DNA from: Bacteroidota bacterium
Lineage (GTDB): Bacteria > Bacteroidota > Ignavibacteria > Kryptoniales > JAKASW01
Length of the DNA: 64,000 nt
Assembly: GCA_023381615.1 (NCBI GenBank)
Contig: JAMCQL010000014.1
Span: 80,569 to 144,568 of the forward strand
Direction: 5' to 3'
The notes under the pieces were generated by a model. The model saw only the letters and a list, made by a program, of their open reading frames with translations, did not search any database and was not told where the DNA came from. How positions within the stretch are numbered: position 1 is the first letter of the stretch; every line of letters starts with the position of its first letter. The translations under genes were made by a program, and so were the position numbers. Positions 11,235 to 18,587 of this stretch are shown in pieces.

Positions 11235-11999
11235 ATGAAAACTTTCGACTACCTGCTTGACGTCCGCGAGCGAAAGGGATCTGGATTTTTACTTCTCTTG
11301 GATCCCGATAAGCTTGCCAACGAAAACCTGAGTCGTGTAGTCAAACACGCTCAGGATGCCGGTGTAGACGCGTTTCTCGTCGGAAGCAGTTTGATGATGC
11401 GCGATGTGTTCGAGAGAGTGCTTGCCGATATCAAGACCAGCGCGAAAGTCCCGGTGATAATTTTTCCGGGGAGTCTGTTCCAAATTTCAGGTCAGGCTGA
11501 CGCAATTTTATTTCTGTCTGTCCTTGCGTCGAGAAACATAGACTTAATTGTCGGCAACCACGTTCACGCCGCGCCGCTCATAAAGCAGCACAAACTCGAG
11601 ACGATATCAACGGCGTATCTGCTTGTGGAATCCGGGAAAATGACTTCGGCGCATTTTATGTCGGACAGCTTTCCAATCCCGCGGGAGAAACCGGAAATAG
11701 CCGCGGCTTATTCGATGGCGGCGGAAATGTTCGGAATGAATATGATTTATCTCGAGGCGGGAAGCGGCGCTCTGTCGTCAGTGCCGAAAGAGATGGTGAA
11801 GATGGTTTCGAAGTCGGTGAAGATGCCCGTCGCGGTCGGTGGCGGAATTAGGAATCCGGAAACAGCGAACGAGCTTGCCAGCGCAGGAGCGTCTTTCGTG
11901 GTTACCGGCAACTTTTTTGAAGAAAATGGCAATTCGAATATGTTAAGAGAATTTGCGAGAGCAGTTCATTTCAAGGAGACTAAAGGAGTAATTGTTTAA
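11235..11999 (+). CDS. Geranylgeranylglyceryl phosphate synthase family protein
   Basis: A 254-residue TIM-barrel prenyltransferase homologue of the GGGP synthase/PcrB family. Family marks are LLLDPDK near residue 20 (binding of glycerol-1-phosphate end), FLVGSSLM, IIFPGS, IVGNHVHAAP, YLEAGSGA and the phosphate-binding VGGGIRNPE. In archaea the enzyme joins sn-glycerol-1-phosphate to geranylgeranyl diphosphate as the first step of ether lipids; related bacterial enzymes are known. A strong AGGAGG at 11227-11232 precedes ATG 11235. It is embedded in the alaS-gmhA run, so it is expressed with housekeeping genes. Whether it makes an ether lipid here is inference. Confidence 0.88.
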   Translation: MKTFDYLLDVRERKGSGFLLLLDPDKLANENLSRVVKHAQDAGVDAFLVGSSLMMRDVFERVLADIKTSAKVPVIIFPGSLFQISGQADAILFLSVLASRNIDLIVGNHVHAAPLIKQHKLETISTAYLLVESGKMTSAHFMSDSFPIPREKPEIAAAYSMAAEMFGMNMIYLEAGSGALSSVPKEMVKMVSKSVKMPVAVGGGIRNPETANELASAGASFVVTGNFFEENGNSNMLREFARAVHFKETKGVIV

Positions 12000-12592
12000 T
12001 GGTAGATCGCAGCAAGTTCATTCGTGAATCACTTGAAGAAAGTGCGGAGACAAAGAAAGCTATTCTGAACTCATGCTTTGAAGATATTTCACGAGCGGTA
12101 ACGATTGTCAGAGACGCATTCGAAAACGACAACAAGGTTTTGTTCTGCGGCAACGGCGGAAGCGCTGCCGACTCTCAGCACATCGCAACTGAATTCACGA
12201 TTCGCCTGAACCACGAAGTGAAGCGAAAAGGACTTCCGGCAATAGCGCTGACGACAGATACGTCTGCGTTGACAGCCGGCGGAAACGACATCGGTTTTGA
12301 AAATACTTTCGCGCGGCTTGTCGAAGCGCTCGGAAGAAAAGGCGATGTATTGATTGGTATTTCCACAAGCGGGAATTCGGAGAACATAATTCGCGCGGTA
12401 GACAAAGCACATGAGAACGGAATGTTTGTCATAGGATTTTTGGGAAAAGACGGCGGAAAGCTGAAAGCAAAATGCGACCTGCCGATAGTCGTTCCATCCG
12501 ATAATACGCAGAGAATTCAAGAGGGGCACATTACCATCGGACATATTATCGCAGAGCTTGTCGAGATGGAACTATACGCGGGAAAAGTCTAG
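11999..12592 (+). CDS. gmhA: Phosphoheptose isomerase (sedoheptulose-7-phosphate isomerase)
   Basis: A 197-residue SIS-domain protein. It contains LFCGNGGSAADSQHIATEF, TDTSALTAGGND and GISTSGNSENIIRA in the order typical of GmhA, which converts sedoheptulose 7-phosphate to heptose 7-phosphate for lipopolysaccharide core or S-layer heptose. The ATG at 11999 overlaps the previous stop (TAATG), so translation is coupled to the GGGP-synthase gene. A second role as a DiaA-like SIS protein is less likely given the full GmhA motifs. Confidence 0.9.
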   Translation: MVDRSKFIRESLEESAETKKAILNSCFEDISRAVTIVRDAFENDNKVLFCGNGGSAADSQHIATEFTIRLNHEVKRKGLPAIALTTDTSALTAGGNDIGFENTFARLVEALGRKGDVLIGISTSGNSENIIRAVDKAHENGMFVIGFLGKDGGKLKAKCDLPIVVPSDNTQRIQEGHITIGHIIAELVEMELYAGKV

Positions 12593-12628
12593 CCGAAGAC
12601 GAAACAATATTTCTTGGAGAATTGAGAG

Positions 12629-12910
12629 ATGAAATTGAAGGGACAAGAGATCGATGAAAGGCTTCTGAAATTGCCGGGTTGGCAATATGTCGATGGCGCG
12701 ATCAAGAAAGAATACAAACTGAAAGATTTTCAGGAAGCGATGGCGTTCGTCGTTAAGATAGCGCTCGCAGCGGAAAAGATGGATCATCATCCCGACATCA
12801 CAATCGAATACAATCGTGTGAAAATAAATCTGACGACTTACAGCGAAGAAGGCGTTACAGTCAAAGATTTCAATCTTGCTGAAAAAATCGAAAAATTTAT
12901 CGGGGCATAA
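12629..12910 (+). CDS. Pterin-4a-carbinolamine dehydratase
   Basis: A 93-residue protein with the family signature EKMDHHPDITIEYNRVKINL (residues about 50-69) and a closing TVKDFNLAEKIEKFI. The family dehydrates 4a-hydroxytetrahydropterin during recycling of the cofactor of aromatic amino-acid hydroxylases; in bacteria it also serves other pterin roles. No hydroxylase gene is adjacent. ATG 12629 follows GGAGAATTGAG. The stop overlaps the pyrE start (TAATG). Confidence 0.9.
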   Translation: MKLKGQEIDERLLKLPGWQYVDGAIKKEYKLKDFQEAMAFVVKIALAAEKMDHHPDITIEYNRVKINLTTYSEEGVTVKDFNLAEKIEKFIGA

Positions 12911-13491
12911 TGGAAAAAGACAAACTCTTAGAGCTTTTCAAATCTACAGGTGCGCTGCAGCACGGACATTTCAAACTGACGAGCGGGCTTCACAGTCCGG
13001 ACTATTTTCAATGCGCGAAAGTTCTCCAGTATCCACAGTACAACGAAATCCTGTGCGGCGAAATCGCAAGGCATTTCCACGACTGGCGAGTTGAGATTGT
13101 GGTAGCGCCCGCAATTGGTGGAATCATGGTTGGGCAGGAAGTCGCGCGGCAGATGCGTGTCCGCGGAATTTTTGCCGAACGCGAAGATTCGAAGATGTCG
13201 CTGAGACGCGGCTTCGAGATAAAAGAAGGCGAACGAGTCTTAGTTTGCGAGGATGTAGTCACTACCGGAGGAAGCGTCCAGGAAGTTGTAGGTATAGTTC
13301 GCAAGGCTGGCGGAACTGTCGTCGGGGTTGCATCGATTGTAGATAGAAGTAAAACCTCGATAAATTTCGGCGCGAAATTTTTCCCACTGCTGAAAATGGA
13401 AGTTCCTGTGTACCAACCGGAAGCTTGTCCGCTCTGCAAAGAAAATGTTCCGATCGAAAAACCGGGAAGCAGAAAAGTCGATGCCGCTTAA
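12910..13491 (+). CDS. pyrE: Orotate phosphoribosyltransferase
   Basis: A 193-residue type I phosphoribosyltransferase of pyrimidine synthesis (orotate + PRPP to OMP). The N-terminal GHFKLTSGLHSPDYFQCAKV and the PRPP loop VLVCEDVVTTGGSVQE are diagnostic. Its start ATG overlaps the preceding stop, and its last 11 bases overlap the next gene. The C-terminus carries a CPLC pair found in some long OPRTases. Sits with pyrimidine salvage (14041) in one operon, consistent with nucleotide metabolism. Confidence 0.95.
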   Translation: MEKDKLLELFKSTGALQHGHFKLTSGLHSPDYFQCAKVLQYPQYNEILCGEIARHFHDWRVEIVVAPAIGGIMVGQEVARQMRVRGIFAEREDSKMSLRRGFEIKEGERVLVCEDVVTTGGSVQEVVGIVRKAGGTVVGVASIVDRSKTSINFGAKFFPLLKMEVPVYQPEACPLCKENVPIEKPGSRKVDAA

Positions 13492-14041
13492 GGTACTAGA
13501 TCGCAAAGTTATTTATCGCGGCAAAGTTTTCAGTACTATCGTAGATGAAGTGGAATACGATTCCGGTCATAAGGCGATTCGGGAAGTCGCGGAGCATCCC
13601 GGCGGTGCGGTTGTGCTTCCTTTGCTCGATGACGGCCGAATTGTGTTCGTTTACCAGAAGCGCTATCCGTTGAATGAATTTCTTTACGAACTTCCCGCGG
13701 GAAAATTGGAGCCGAATGAGCCTCCGGAACTTTGCGCTAAGCGTGAGTTAAAAGAGGAGACAGGCTACGACGCCGGACAGATCGAGAAGCTGACAGCAAT
13801 TTACACCTCGCCGGGATTCTGCACGGAGAGACTTCACATATTCATCGCGCGTGATCTGCGGGATGGAAAACAGAATCTTGAAGAGGGGGAGATTGATCTG
13901 AAATTGAAACTCATTCCCGCGAAAGAAGCTTTTGAAATGGTCGGGAGAGGGGAGATAGTTGACGCGAAAACAATTGTGGGGCTGTTTTTTCTCAGGAATT
14001 CTGTATCCCGACCGTGGTCGGGATCCTTTGGAAAAGTTTGA
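13481..14041 (+). CDS. NUDIX hydrolase (ADP-ribose pyrophosphatase type)
   Basis: A 186-residue protein with a perfect NUDIX box: G-x5-E-x7-REL-x-EE-x-GY in GKLEPNEPPELCAKRELKEE and following TGY. The YRGKVFSTIVDEVEYDSG start and the later TSPGFCTERLHIF are typical of ADP-ribose/ADP-sugar pyrophosphatases. ATG 13481 lies inside the end of pyrE (11-base overlap). The last 13 residues (from SVSRPW) are encoded by a palindromic element at 14004-14030, so the natural C-terminus was replaced or extended. The stop TGA shares its last A with the next ATG. Confidence 0.9.
   Translation: MPLKVLDRKVIYRGKVFSTIVDEVEYDSGHKAIREVAEHPGGAVVLPLLDDGRIVFVYQKRYPLNEFLYELPAGKLEPNEPPELCAKRELKEETGYDAGQIEKLTAIYTSPGFCTERLHIFIARDLRDGKQNLEEGEIDLKLKLIPAKEAFEMVGRGEIVDAKTIVGLFFLRNSVSRPWSGSFGKV
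14004..14030. repeat. Palindromic element at the 3' end of the NUDIX gene
   Basis: TCCCGACCGTGGTCGGGA followed by tcctttgg; same family as the elements in alaS and the RND pump. It is read in frame up to the TGA at 14039-14041. Confidence 0.65.
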
Positions 14042-15348
14042 TGTTCACACCTTATGAAATAATCCGGAAGAAGAGAGACGGAGAAGCTCTTTCGAAAGAA
14101 GAGATAGAATACTTCGTAAAAGGATACACTTCCGGCGGCATCCCGGACTACCAAGTTTCATCGCTGCTTATGTCCATCTTTTTTACAGGCATGAGCGACG
14201 AGGAGTTACTGCATTTAACGCGTGCCATGATGGCGACCGGCGTCATAGTTGATCTTTCCGATATTCCCGGCTGCAAAGCCGACAAGCATTCAACAGGCGG
14301 AGTCGGAGACAAAATTTCACTGATACTTGCTCCTCTTGCCGCAGCGTGCGGACTGAAAGTTCCGATGGTCTCCGGAAGAGGTTTGGGACATACGGGAGGG
14401 ACGATCGACAAACTTGAGTCGATACCGGGCTTCCGCACAAAAATGTCGATCGAGGATTACAAAAAGATATTGAAGAAAGTCGGCCTGGTGATGAGCGCAC
14501 AATCGGACGATCTTGTTCCCGCAGACCGAAAGCTTTATGCGCTTCGAGACGTTACCGCGACTGTCGAATCGATTCCGCTTATCACTTCGAGCATAATGAG
14601 CAAAAAACTTGCGGAGGGAATAGATACGCTTGTTCTCGATGTGAAAGTCGGAAGCGGGGCGTTCATGAAAAATATCGACGATGCCCGTGCACTCGCTCAG
14701 AAGATGGTACAGGTTGGAAAACTCTATGGCAAAAAAGTTGCTGTGTATTTAACGGACATGAGCCAGCCGCTTGGAAGAGAGATCGGAAATTGGAGCGAAG
14801 TTGTCGAGTCGATAAAAGTCTTGCGCGGCGAATCTGATGTCGAAGACGTAATTGAACTGACTGTCGTACTAGCCGCAGAGATGATCGCACTTTGTTCCGG
14901 CGAAAATATTTCTAACGCAAGCGAACGCGTCAGGAATGCGTTGAAGTCCGGTGCCGGATACGAGAAGTTTATCGAAATGGTGCGTGCTCAGGGCGGCGAC
15001 GTGAGTGTCGTCGAGGATTTGTCGAAATATCCGAAGCCGAAAATTGTGCGGGAAATAAAAGCAAGCGCAAGCGGCTGCGTAACATCAATTGATACGTTTA
15101 AGATAGGTGTTGCCGCTGTAAAACTTGGGGCGGGGCGGCTGAAGGTCGGTGACAAAGTCGATCCTGTCGTCGGCATCACTGTCTTGAAGAAGATTGGCGA
15201 TAAAGTCTCAAGCGGCGACGTGATTGCCATTGTCCATGCAAACGAAGAGAATATCGTCAAGCCGGTTACTGATGAAATCTTGTCAGCCTATAAGTTCTCC
15301 GACGCCAAACCCGGTAAACAGGAGCTTGTAAAAGAGAGGATTGCATGA
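14041..15348 (+). CDS. Pyrimidine-nucleoside (thymidine) phosphorylase
   Basis: A 435-residue enzyme that phosphorolyses thymidine/uridine/deoxyuridine to base and (deoxy)ribose 1-phosphate. The sequence DKHSTGGVGDKISLILAPLA, then SGRGLGHTGGTIDKLE, is the family signature; VATVESIPLI-like and KVGSGAFMKN follow. ATG 14041 overlaps the NUDIX stop (TGATG). Length matches the bacterial family. deoA and pdp types are not distinguished here. It closes the nucleotide part of the operon and its stop overlaps the next ATG (ATGA). Confidence 0.93.
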   Translation: MFTPYEIIRKKRDGEALSKEEIEYFVKGYTSGGIPDYQVSSLLMSIFFTGMSDEELLHLTRAMMATGVIVDLSDIPGCKADKHSTGGVGDKISLILAPLAAACGLKVPMVSGRGLGHTGGTIDKLESIPGFRTKMSIEDYKKILKKVGLVMSAQSDDLVPADRKLYALRDVTATVESIPLITSSIMSKKLAEGIDTLVLDVKVGSGAFMKNIDDARALAQKMVQVGKLYGKKVAVYLTDMSQPLGREIGNWSEVVESIKVLRGESDVEDVIELTVVLAAEMIALCSGENISNASERVRNALKSGAGYEKFIEMVRAQGGDVSVVEDLSKYPKPKIVREIKASASGCVTSIDTFKIGVAAVKLGAGRLKVGDKVDPVVGITVLKKIGDKVSSGDVIAIVHANEENIVKPVTDEILSAYKFSDAKPGKQELVKERIA

Positions 15349-15836
15349 ACAGGAAAATAGTGATGTATCAAAAGTCGACCTGCGACACCTGCAAGAAGGA
15401 GAAAGCCTATCTTACAAAAGTGAAAGTTTCGTTCGACGAGATCGACATCGTCAAGAATCCACCGACGCGGGAATTTTTGGAAGCGCACATTGAGGAGAAC
15501 AATCTCGACGCTTTCATCAACAAGTATTCGAAACCATACCGCGAACTTAATCTTACCAAAAGTTGTACATGTCCCGCGGGACACCACGACGGATGAAAAC
15601 GCCGCAGGTGACCGTCACTTCTATGTCATATTGTCAGTGTATTGCAATATTGGGACAAGTGACGGTCACATTCACAGAAGCGTTTTCAAGCGAGGAAAGT
15701 GAGCAAGTCGGAGTTGATTGACTTGATGCTGAAGTACCCCAACTTGATCAAGCGGCAGATTTTCATTGTGGGAAAGTCATCGCGAAGCGGGATCCCGCTT
15801 GCGGGAAAAGTCTATTTTGGATACAACGAGATTTAA
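15345..15836 (+). pseudogene. ArsC/Spx-like protein gene interrupted by a MITE-like repeat
   Basis: The first part encodes MNRKIVMYQKSTCDTCKKEK and continues to SKPYRELNLTK, an ArsC/Spx-type thioredoxin-fold start with a CxxC. At about 15562 the family sequence ends and a repeat carrying in-frame TGA at 15594-15596 follows. The expected C-terminal half resumes in the SAME frame at 15702 (SKSELIDLMLKYPNLIKRQI) and ends at TAA 15834-15836. This second half itself contains a 25-base palindromic element (15781-15805, SRSGIPLAG) before KVYFGYNEI. So the gene carries at least two insertions and one of them stops translation. An 83-residue N-terminal product could still be made. Confidence 0.8.
15594..15689. 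repeat. MITE-like element, copy 1 (inside the arsC-like gene)
   Basis: Imperfect inverted ends tgaaaacgc...GTGACCGTCACTT and AAGTGACGGTCAC...gcgttttca enclose a core with tatgtcatattgtcagtgtattgcaa. A second copy lies at 21277-21364 with the same inner arms. There is no coding capacity for a transposase. A further palindrome GTCCCGCGGGAC lies just upstream at 15571-15582. Confidence 0.65.
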
Positions 15837-15843
15837 GTCGGTC

Positions 15844-16878
15844 TTGCCTGACAAACGTATTGTAGTATTTCTGGGCCTGATCCTTTGCTTGCAGCCCTTG
15901 CAATCAACCCAGGCTCAATCACACACTCCTTCAGCCGAGCTTGAAGCCTTGATAAGCATGACTATAAATGACACTTATAATTACAAATTCGGCGATGCTC
16001 TCAAGGCTGCTGACCAAATAATAGCTGCTTATCCGAAAGAGCCCGAAGGTTATTTGTACAAATGCGGGGTCTACTGGAAGATGCTCGAGGAGGGCAGCGT
16101 CGGATCAACTGACAGTACCAAACATGAGATCAAGCGACTCGTCGACAAGGCTTGCAGATTATCAGCGGTAAAAGTCGATGCAAATCCTAATGATGTGAAG
16201 GGACTCTTCTACTATGCGGGTTCACTGGTTTACCGGGCGCGGTACGAGGCAACGAAGAGCAATTGGCTTTCGGTCATGACTGACGGAGTTAAAAGCAAGA
16301 AGCTGTTGGAAAAGGCGATTGAGATCGATCCGCATTTCTATGACGCTTACTCGGGAATTGGAGCCTTCAACTATTATGCTGCCCGCATTCCATGGTATTT
16401 GAAACCCCTTGCGTTAGTGCTGGGAATTAGCGGGAATGAAGAGGAGGGGATCGCACAATTAAAGAAAGCGGCTCAATTTGGTAAGTATGCCAAGGCTGAA
16501 GCAGCCAACTTTCTCGCATCGGTGGTTTACATGAACAAGGAAGATTACCCGGACGCAACGAAGTTGATGAGCGAGCTTCATCAACAATATCCGGGTAATC
16601 TCGATTTTGTTCGGAACTTGTGTTCGGCTTACTACAAAATGCGAGATTATACCGAGGTAATTCACTGCGCCGATTCTGCATTGACGGAGTATGATGCGGC
16701 CAAATCGTGTCATCGCAGCAGCGTCGGGTACATACGGTTTTATAGAGGCGCGTCGTATGAAAGACTGAATGAGAAAGACAAGGCTATTGCTGACTTTGAA
16801 ATGGTGGTCAAGCTGAACGGCGGTGACCGAGCCTGCAAGGCGGCGCAAGCGGCGCTCGATAGAATGAAGAGACAGTGA
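15844..16878 (+). CDS. Exported TPR-repeat protein
   Basis: A 344-residue protein if the TTG at 15844 is used; this puts a signal peptide (IVVFLGLILCLQPLQSTQAQ) close to the N-terminus. The frame is open further upstream, into the end of the broken arsC-like gene, but that part is a different gene. The body is helical with TPR-like segments such as AYPKEPEGYLYKCGVYWKML, AIEIDPHFYDAYSGIGAFNY and YERLNEKDKAIADFEMVVKL. It is probably a periplasmic scaffold. No partner can be named; the next gene is a secreted propeller 267 bases downstream. Confidence 0.65.
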   Translation: MPDKRIVVFLGLILCLQPLQSTQAQSHTPSAELEALISMTINDTYNYKFGDALKAADQIIAAYPKEPEGYLYKCGVYWKMLEEGSVGSTDSTKHEIKRLVDKACRLSAVKVDANPNDVKGLFYYAGSLVYRARYEATKSNWLSVMTDGVKSKKLLEKAIEIDPHFYDAYSGIGAFNYYAARIPWYLKPLALVLGISGNEEEGIAQLKKAAQFGKYAKAEAANFLASVVYMNKEDYPDATKLMSELHQQYPGNLDFVRNLCSAYYKMRDYTEVIHCADSALTEYDAAKSCHRSSVGYIRFYRGASYERLNEKDKAIADFEMVVKLNGGDRACKAAQAALDRMKRQ

Positions 16879-17145
16879 TGCTGAGGGGCAGAAATCTTAT
16901 TCGTGCCGCAGTGTCTGCGTGTAACAAAAGATTGTTTCACAGAGAGACACAGAGAAAAGACGGAGTTACACAGAGGAAAGAACATCTCCGCCCCGACTTT
17001 GTCGGGATCACTTAGACCGGATTTCAGGTATTGACTCAATCGAGAGCCGCATGAAGTGTAAAGAGACATCGTTGACATTATTAAGAGTCTATTGTTTCCA
17101 AAAACTCACATCAACGCAGTTAAATCTTTAGGGGAGTAGCGAAGA
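16879..17145. repeat. Spacer with 'cacagag' repeat and a CCCGAC palindrome
   Basis: Positions 16919-16990 hold the sequence gtaacaaaagattgtttcacagagagacacagag and its continuation, the reverse-strand form of the array at 27084-28380. At 16991-17007 it is joined to CCCCGACTTTGTCGGGA, identical in core to the palindrome in the pseudo-tRNA units. No gene seen. Confidence 0.7.
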
Positions 17146-18183
17146 ATGCCGCAATACTTACTTCTTCTGTTAAGTCTGTTGTTTCTCCCATCCACGCCGG
17201 AGAAACCAAAAGGCAGCAATGAACCTCATCTTGCAAACATTCGTCAGTTGACATTCGGAGGGCAGAACGCGGAGGCTTATTTGTCGTGGGATGAAAAAAA
17301 GATTGTGTTTCAGGCAACAAGAGACTCGTTCAAGTGCGATCAGATTTTCACGATGAACATCGACGGGTCGGACGTAAAACTTATCTCAAACGGAGAGGGA
17401 AGAACTACGTGTTCCTACTTTTTCCCGGGCGACACAACCATTCTTTATGCTTCTACTTTTCTTGGAGGAAAAAATTGTCCTCCTCCGCCGGATTATTCGC
17501 GCGGCTACGTCTGGCCTGTCTATCCGAGTTTCGACATTTTTACGTGCAGGGCAGACGGCTCCAATCTGCGAAGACTTACGACAACACCGGGATATGATGC
17601 AGAGGCGACGATTTCAGATGTGTTGAAGAGAATCGTCTTCACGAGCATAAGAGACGGCGACCTCGACATTTATACGATGAACTTTGACGGAACGGACGTT
17701 AAACGACTCACGAACGAACTCGGCTATGATGGGGGCCCGTTTTTCTCGTGGGACGGAAAGATGATTGTTTACAGAGCCTATCATCCCGACCTTCGTCGGG
17801 ACAGCGCCGAAGCGGCAGAGTATAGAAAACTTCTTTCCGAGAATCTTGTGAAACCGGAGAAGATGGAAATTTTTGTGATGAACTCGGATGGGACGGATAA
17901 ACGGCAGTTGACTCATCTCGGCAAAGCTTCGTTCGGTCCGTTTTTCTTTCCGGACAACAAAAGAATAATTTTCTCGTCCAATTACGAAGATCCACAAGGC
18001 AGAAACTTCCAACTGTACACCATAAATCTTGATGGGAGCGGCTTACATAAGGTGACATCCGAAGGGACTTACAACTTTTTCCCGGTTTTCACGCGCGACG
18101 GTAAGCACCTCATCTTCTGCTCCAACCGCGGAGCAAAGTCAGTCCATGAGTTGAATGTGTTCATTGCGGATTGGGTGGAATGA
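17146..18183 (+). CDS. TolB-like beta-propeller (PD40 repeats) exported protein
   Basis: A 345-residue protein with an N-terminal hydrophobic signal and repeated PD40/TolB blades: NIRQLTFGGQNAEAYLSWDE, then QIFTMNIDGSDVKLIS, DIFTCRADGSNLRRLT, DIYTMNFDGTDVKRLT, EIFVMNSDGTDKRQLT and QLYTINLDGSGLHKVT. Each blade ends in a D-x-D/N-G-(S/T) turn. Such six-bladed propellers bind proteins or peptides in the periplasm. A palindromic element (17784-17801) encodes PDLRRDSA in a loop near residue 213, again without frame loss. Its last bases overlap the next gene (ATGA). Specific role unknown. Confidence 0.8.
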   Translation: MPQYLLLLLSLLFLPSTPEKPKGSNEPHLANIRQLTFGGQNAEAYLSWDEKKIVFQATRDSFKCDQIFTMNIDGSDVKLISNGEGRTTCSYFFPGDTTILYASTFLGGKNCPPPPDYSRGYVWPVYPSFDIFTCRADGSNLRRLTTTPGYDAEATISDVLKRIVFTSIRDGDLDIYTMNFDGTDVKRLTNELGYDGGPFFSWDGKMIVYRAYHPDLRRDSAEAAEYRKLLSENLVKPEKMEIFVMNSDGTDKRQLTHLGKASFGPFFFPDNKRIIFSSNYEDPQGRNFQLYTINLDGSGLHKVTSEGTYNFFPVFTRDGKHLIFCSNRGAKSVHELNVFIADWVE

Positions 18184-18584
18184 AACTCAAACAGGATCTG
18201 ATCTCTGCTGTTGACGGCATCATAACCGGGAAGCTCGTCAACCGTTCTGCGCATGATCTTACGTATGATGGTAAGAATGTGACAAGGCTTTTTCTCGAGC
18301 GGCTTTCAGTTCACGGTTACACTCCGATGAAAGTTGGTGATGTAGAAGTCGAGGCAGGGTATCGCATTCCAGCGTTTGTCATTCGAGATGGAACAGCTTA
18401 TTTTGGATGGGTTTTCGTTGAACAGTTTACAGAAAAGAAGTCGAGAAAACTTTTCGGCAGCGTGGTGAGGAACAGGAAAGGCGACTGGTCAATCCAGATT
18501 CCTCACAACAGTCAGGAAATCGTGTACGCGAACTGCGGTGAAAAAGTTGAAATGGAAAATGAAAGACTATTTATAATGGAGTGA
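18180..18584 (+). CDS. Conserved-looking hypothetical protein
   Basis: A 134-residue protein that I do not recognise. ATG 18180 overlaps the stop of the propeller gene. There is no signal peptide. The sequence alternates strands and short helices, with VEVEAGYRIPAFVIRDGTAY and YFGWVFVEQFTEKK as notable segments. It is followed three bases later by the M28 peptidase, so all three genes are one unit. Confidence 0.55.
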   Translation: MKLKQDLISAVDGIITGKLVNRSAHDLTYDGKNVTRLFLERLSVHGYTPMKVGDVEVEAGYRIPAFVIRDGTAYFGWVFVEQFTEKKSRKLFGSVVRNRKGDWSIQIPHNSQEIVYANCGEKVEMENERLFIME

Positions 18585-18587
18585 AAA

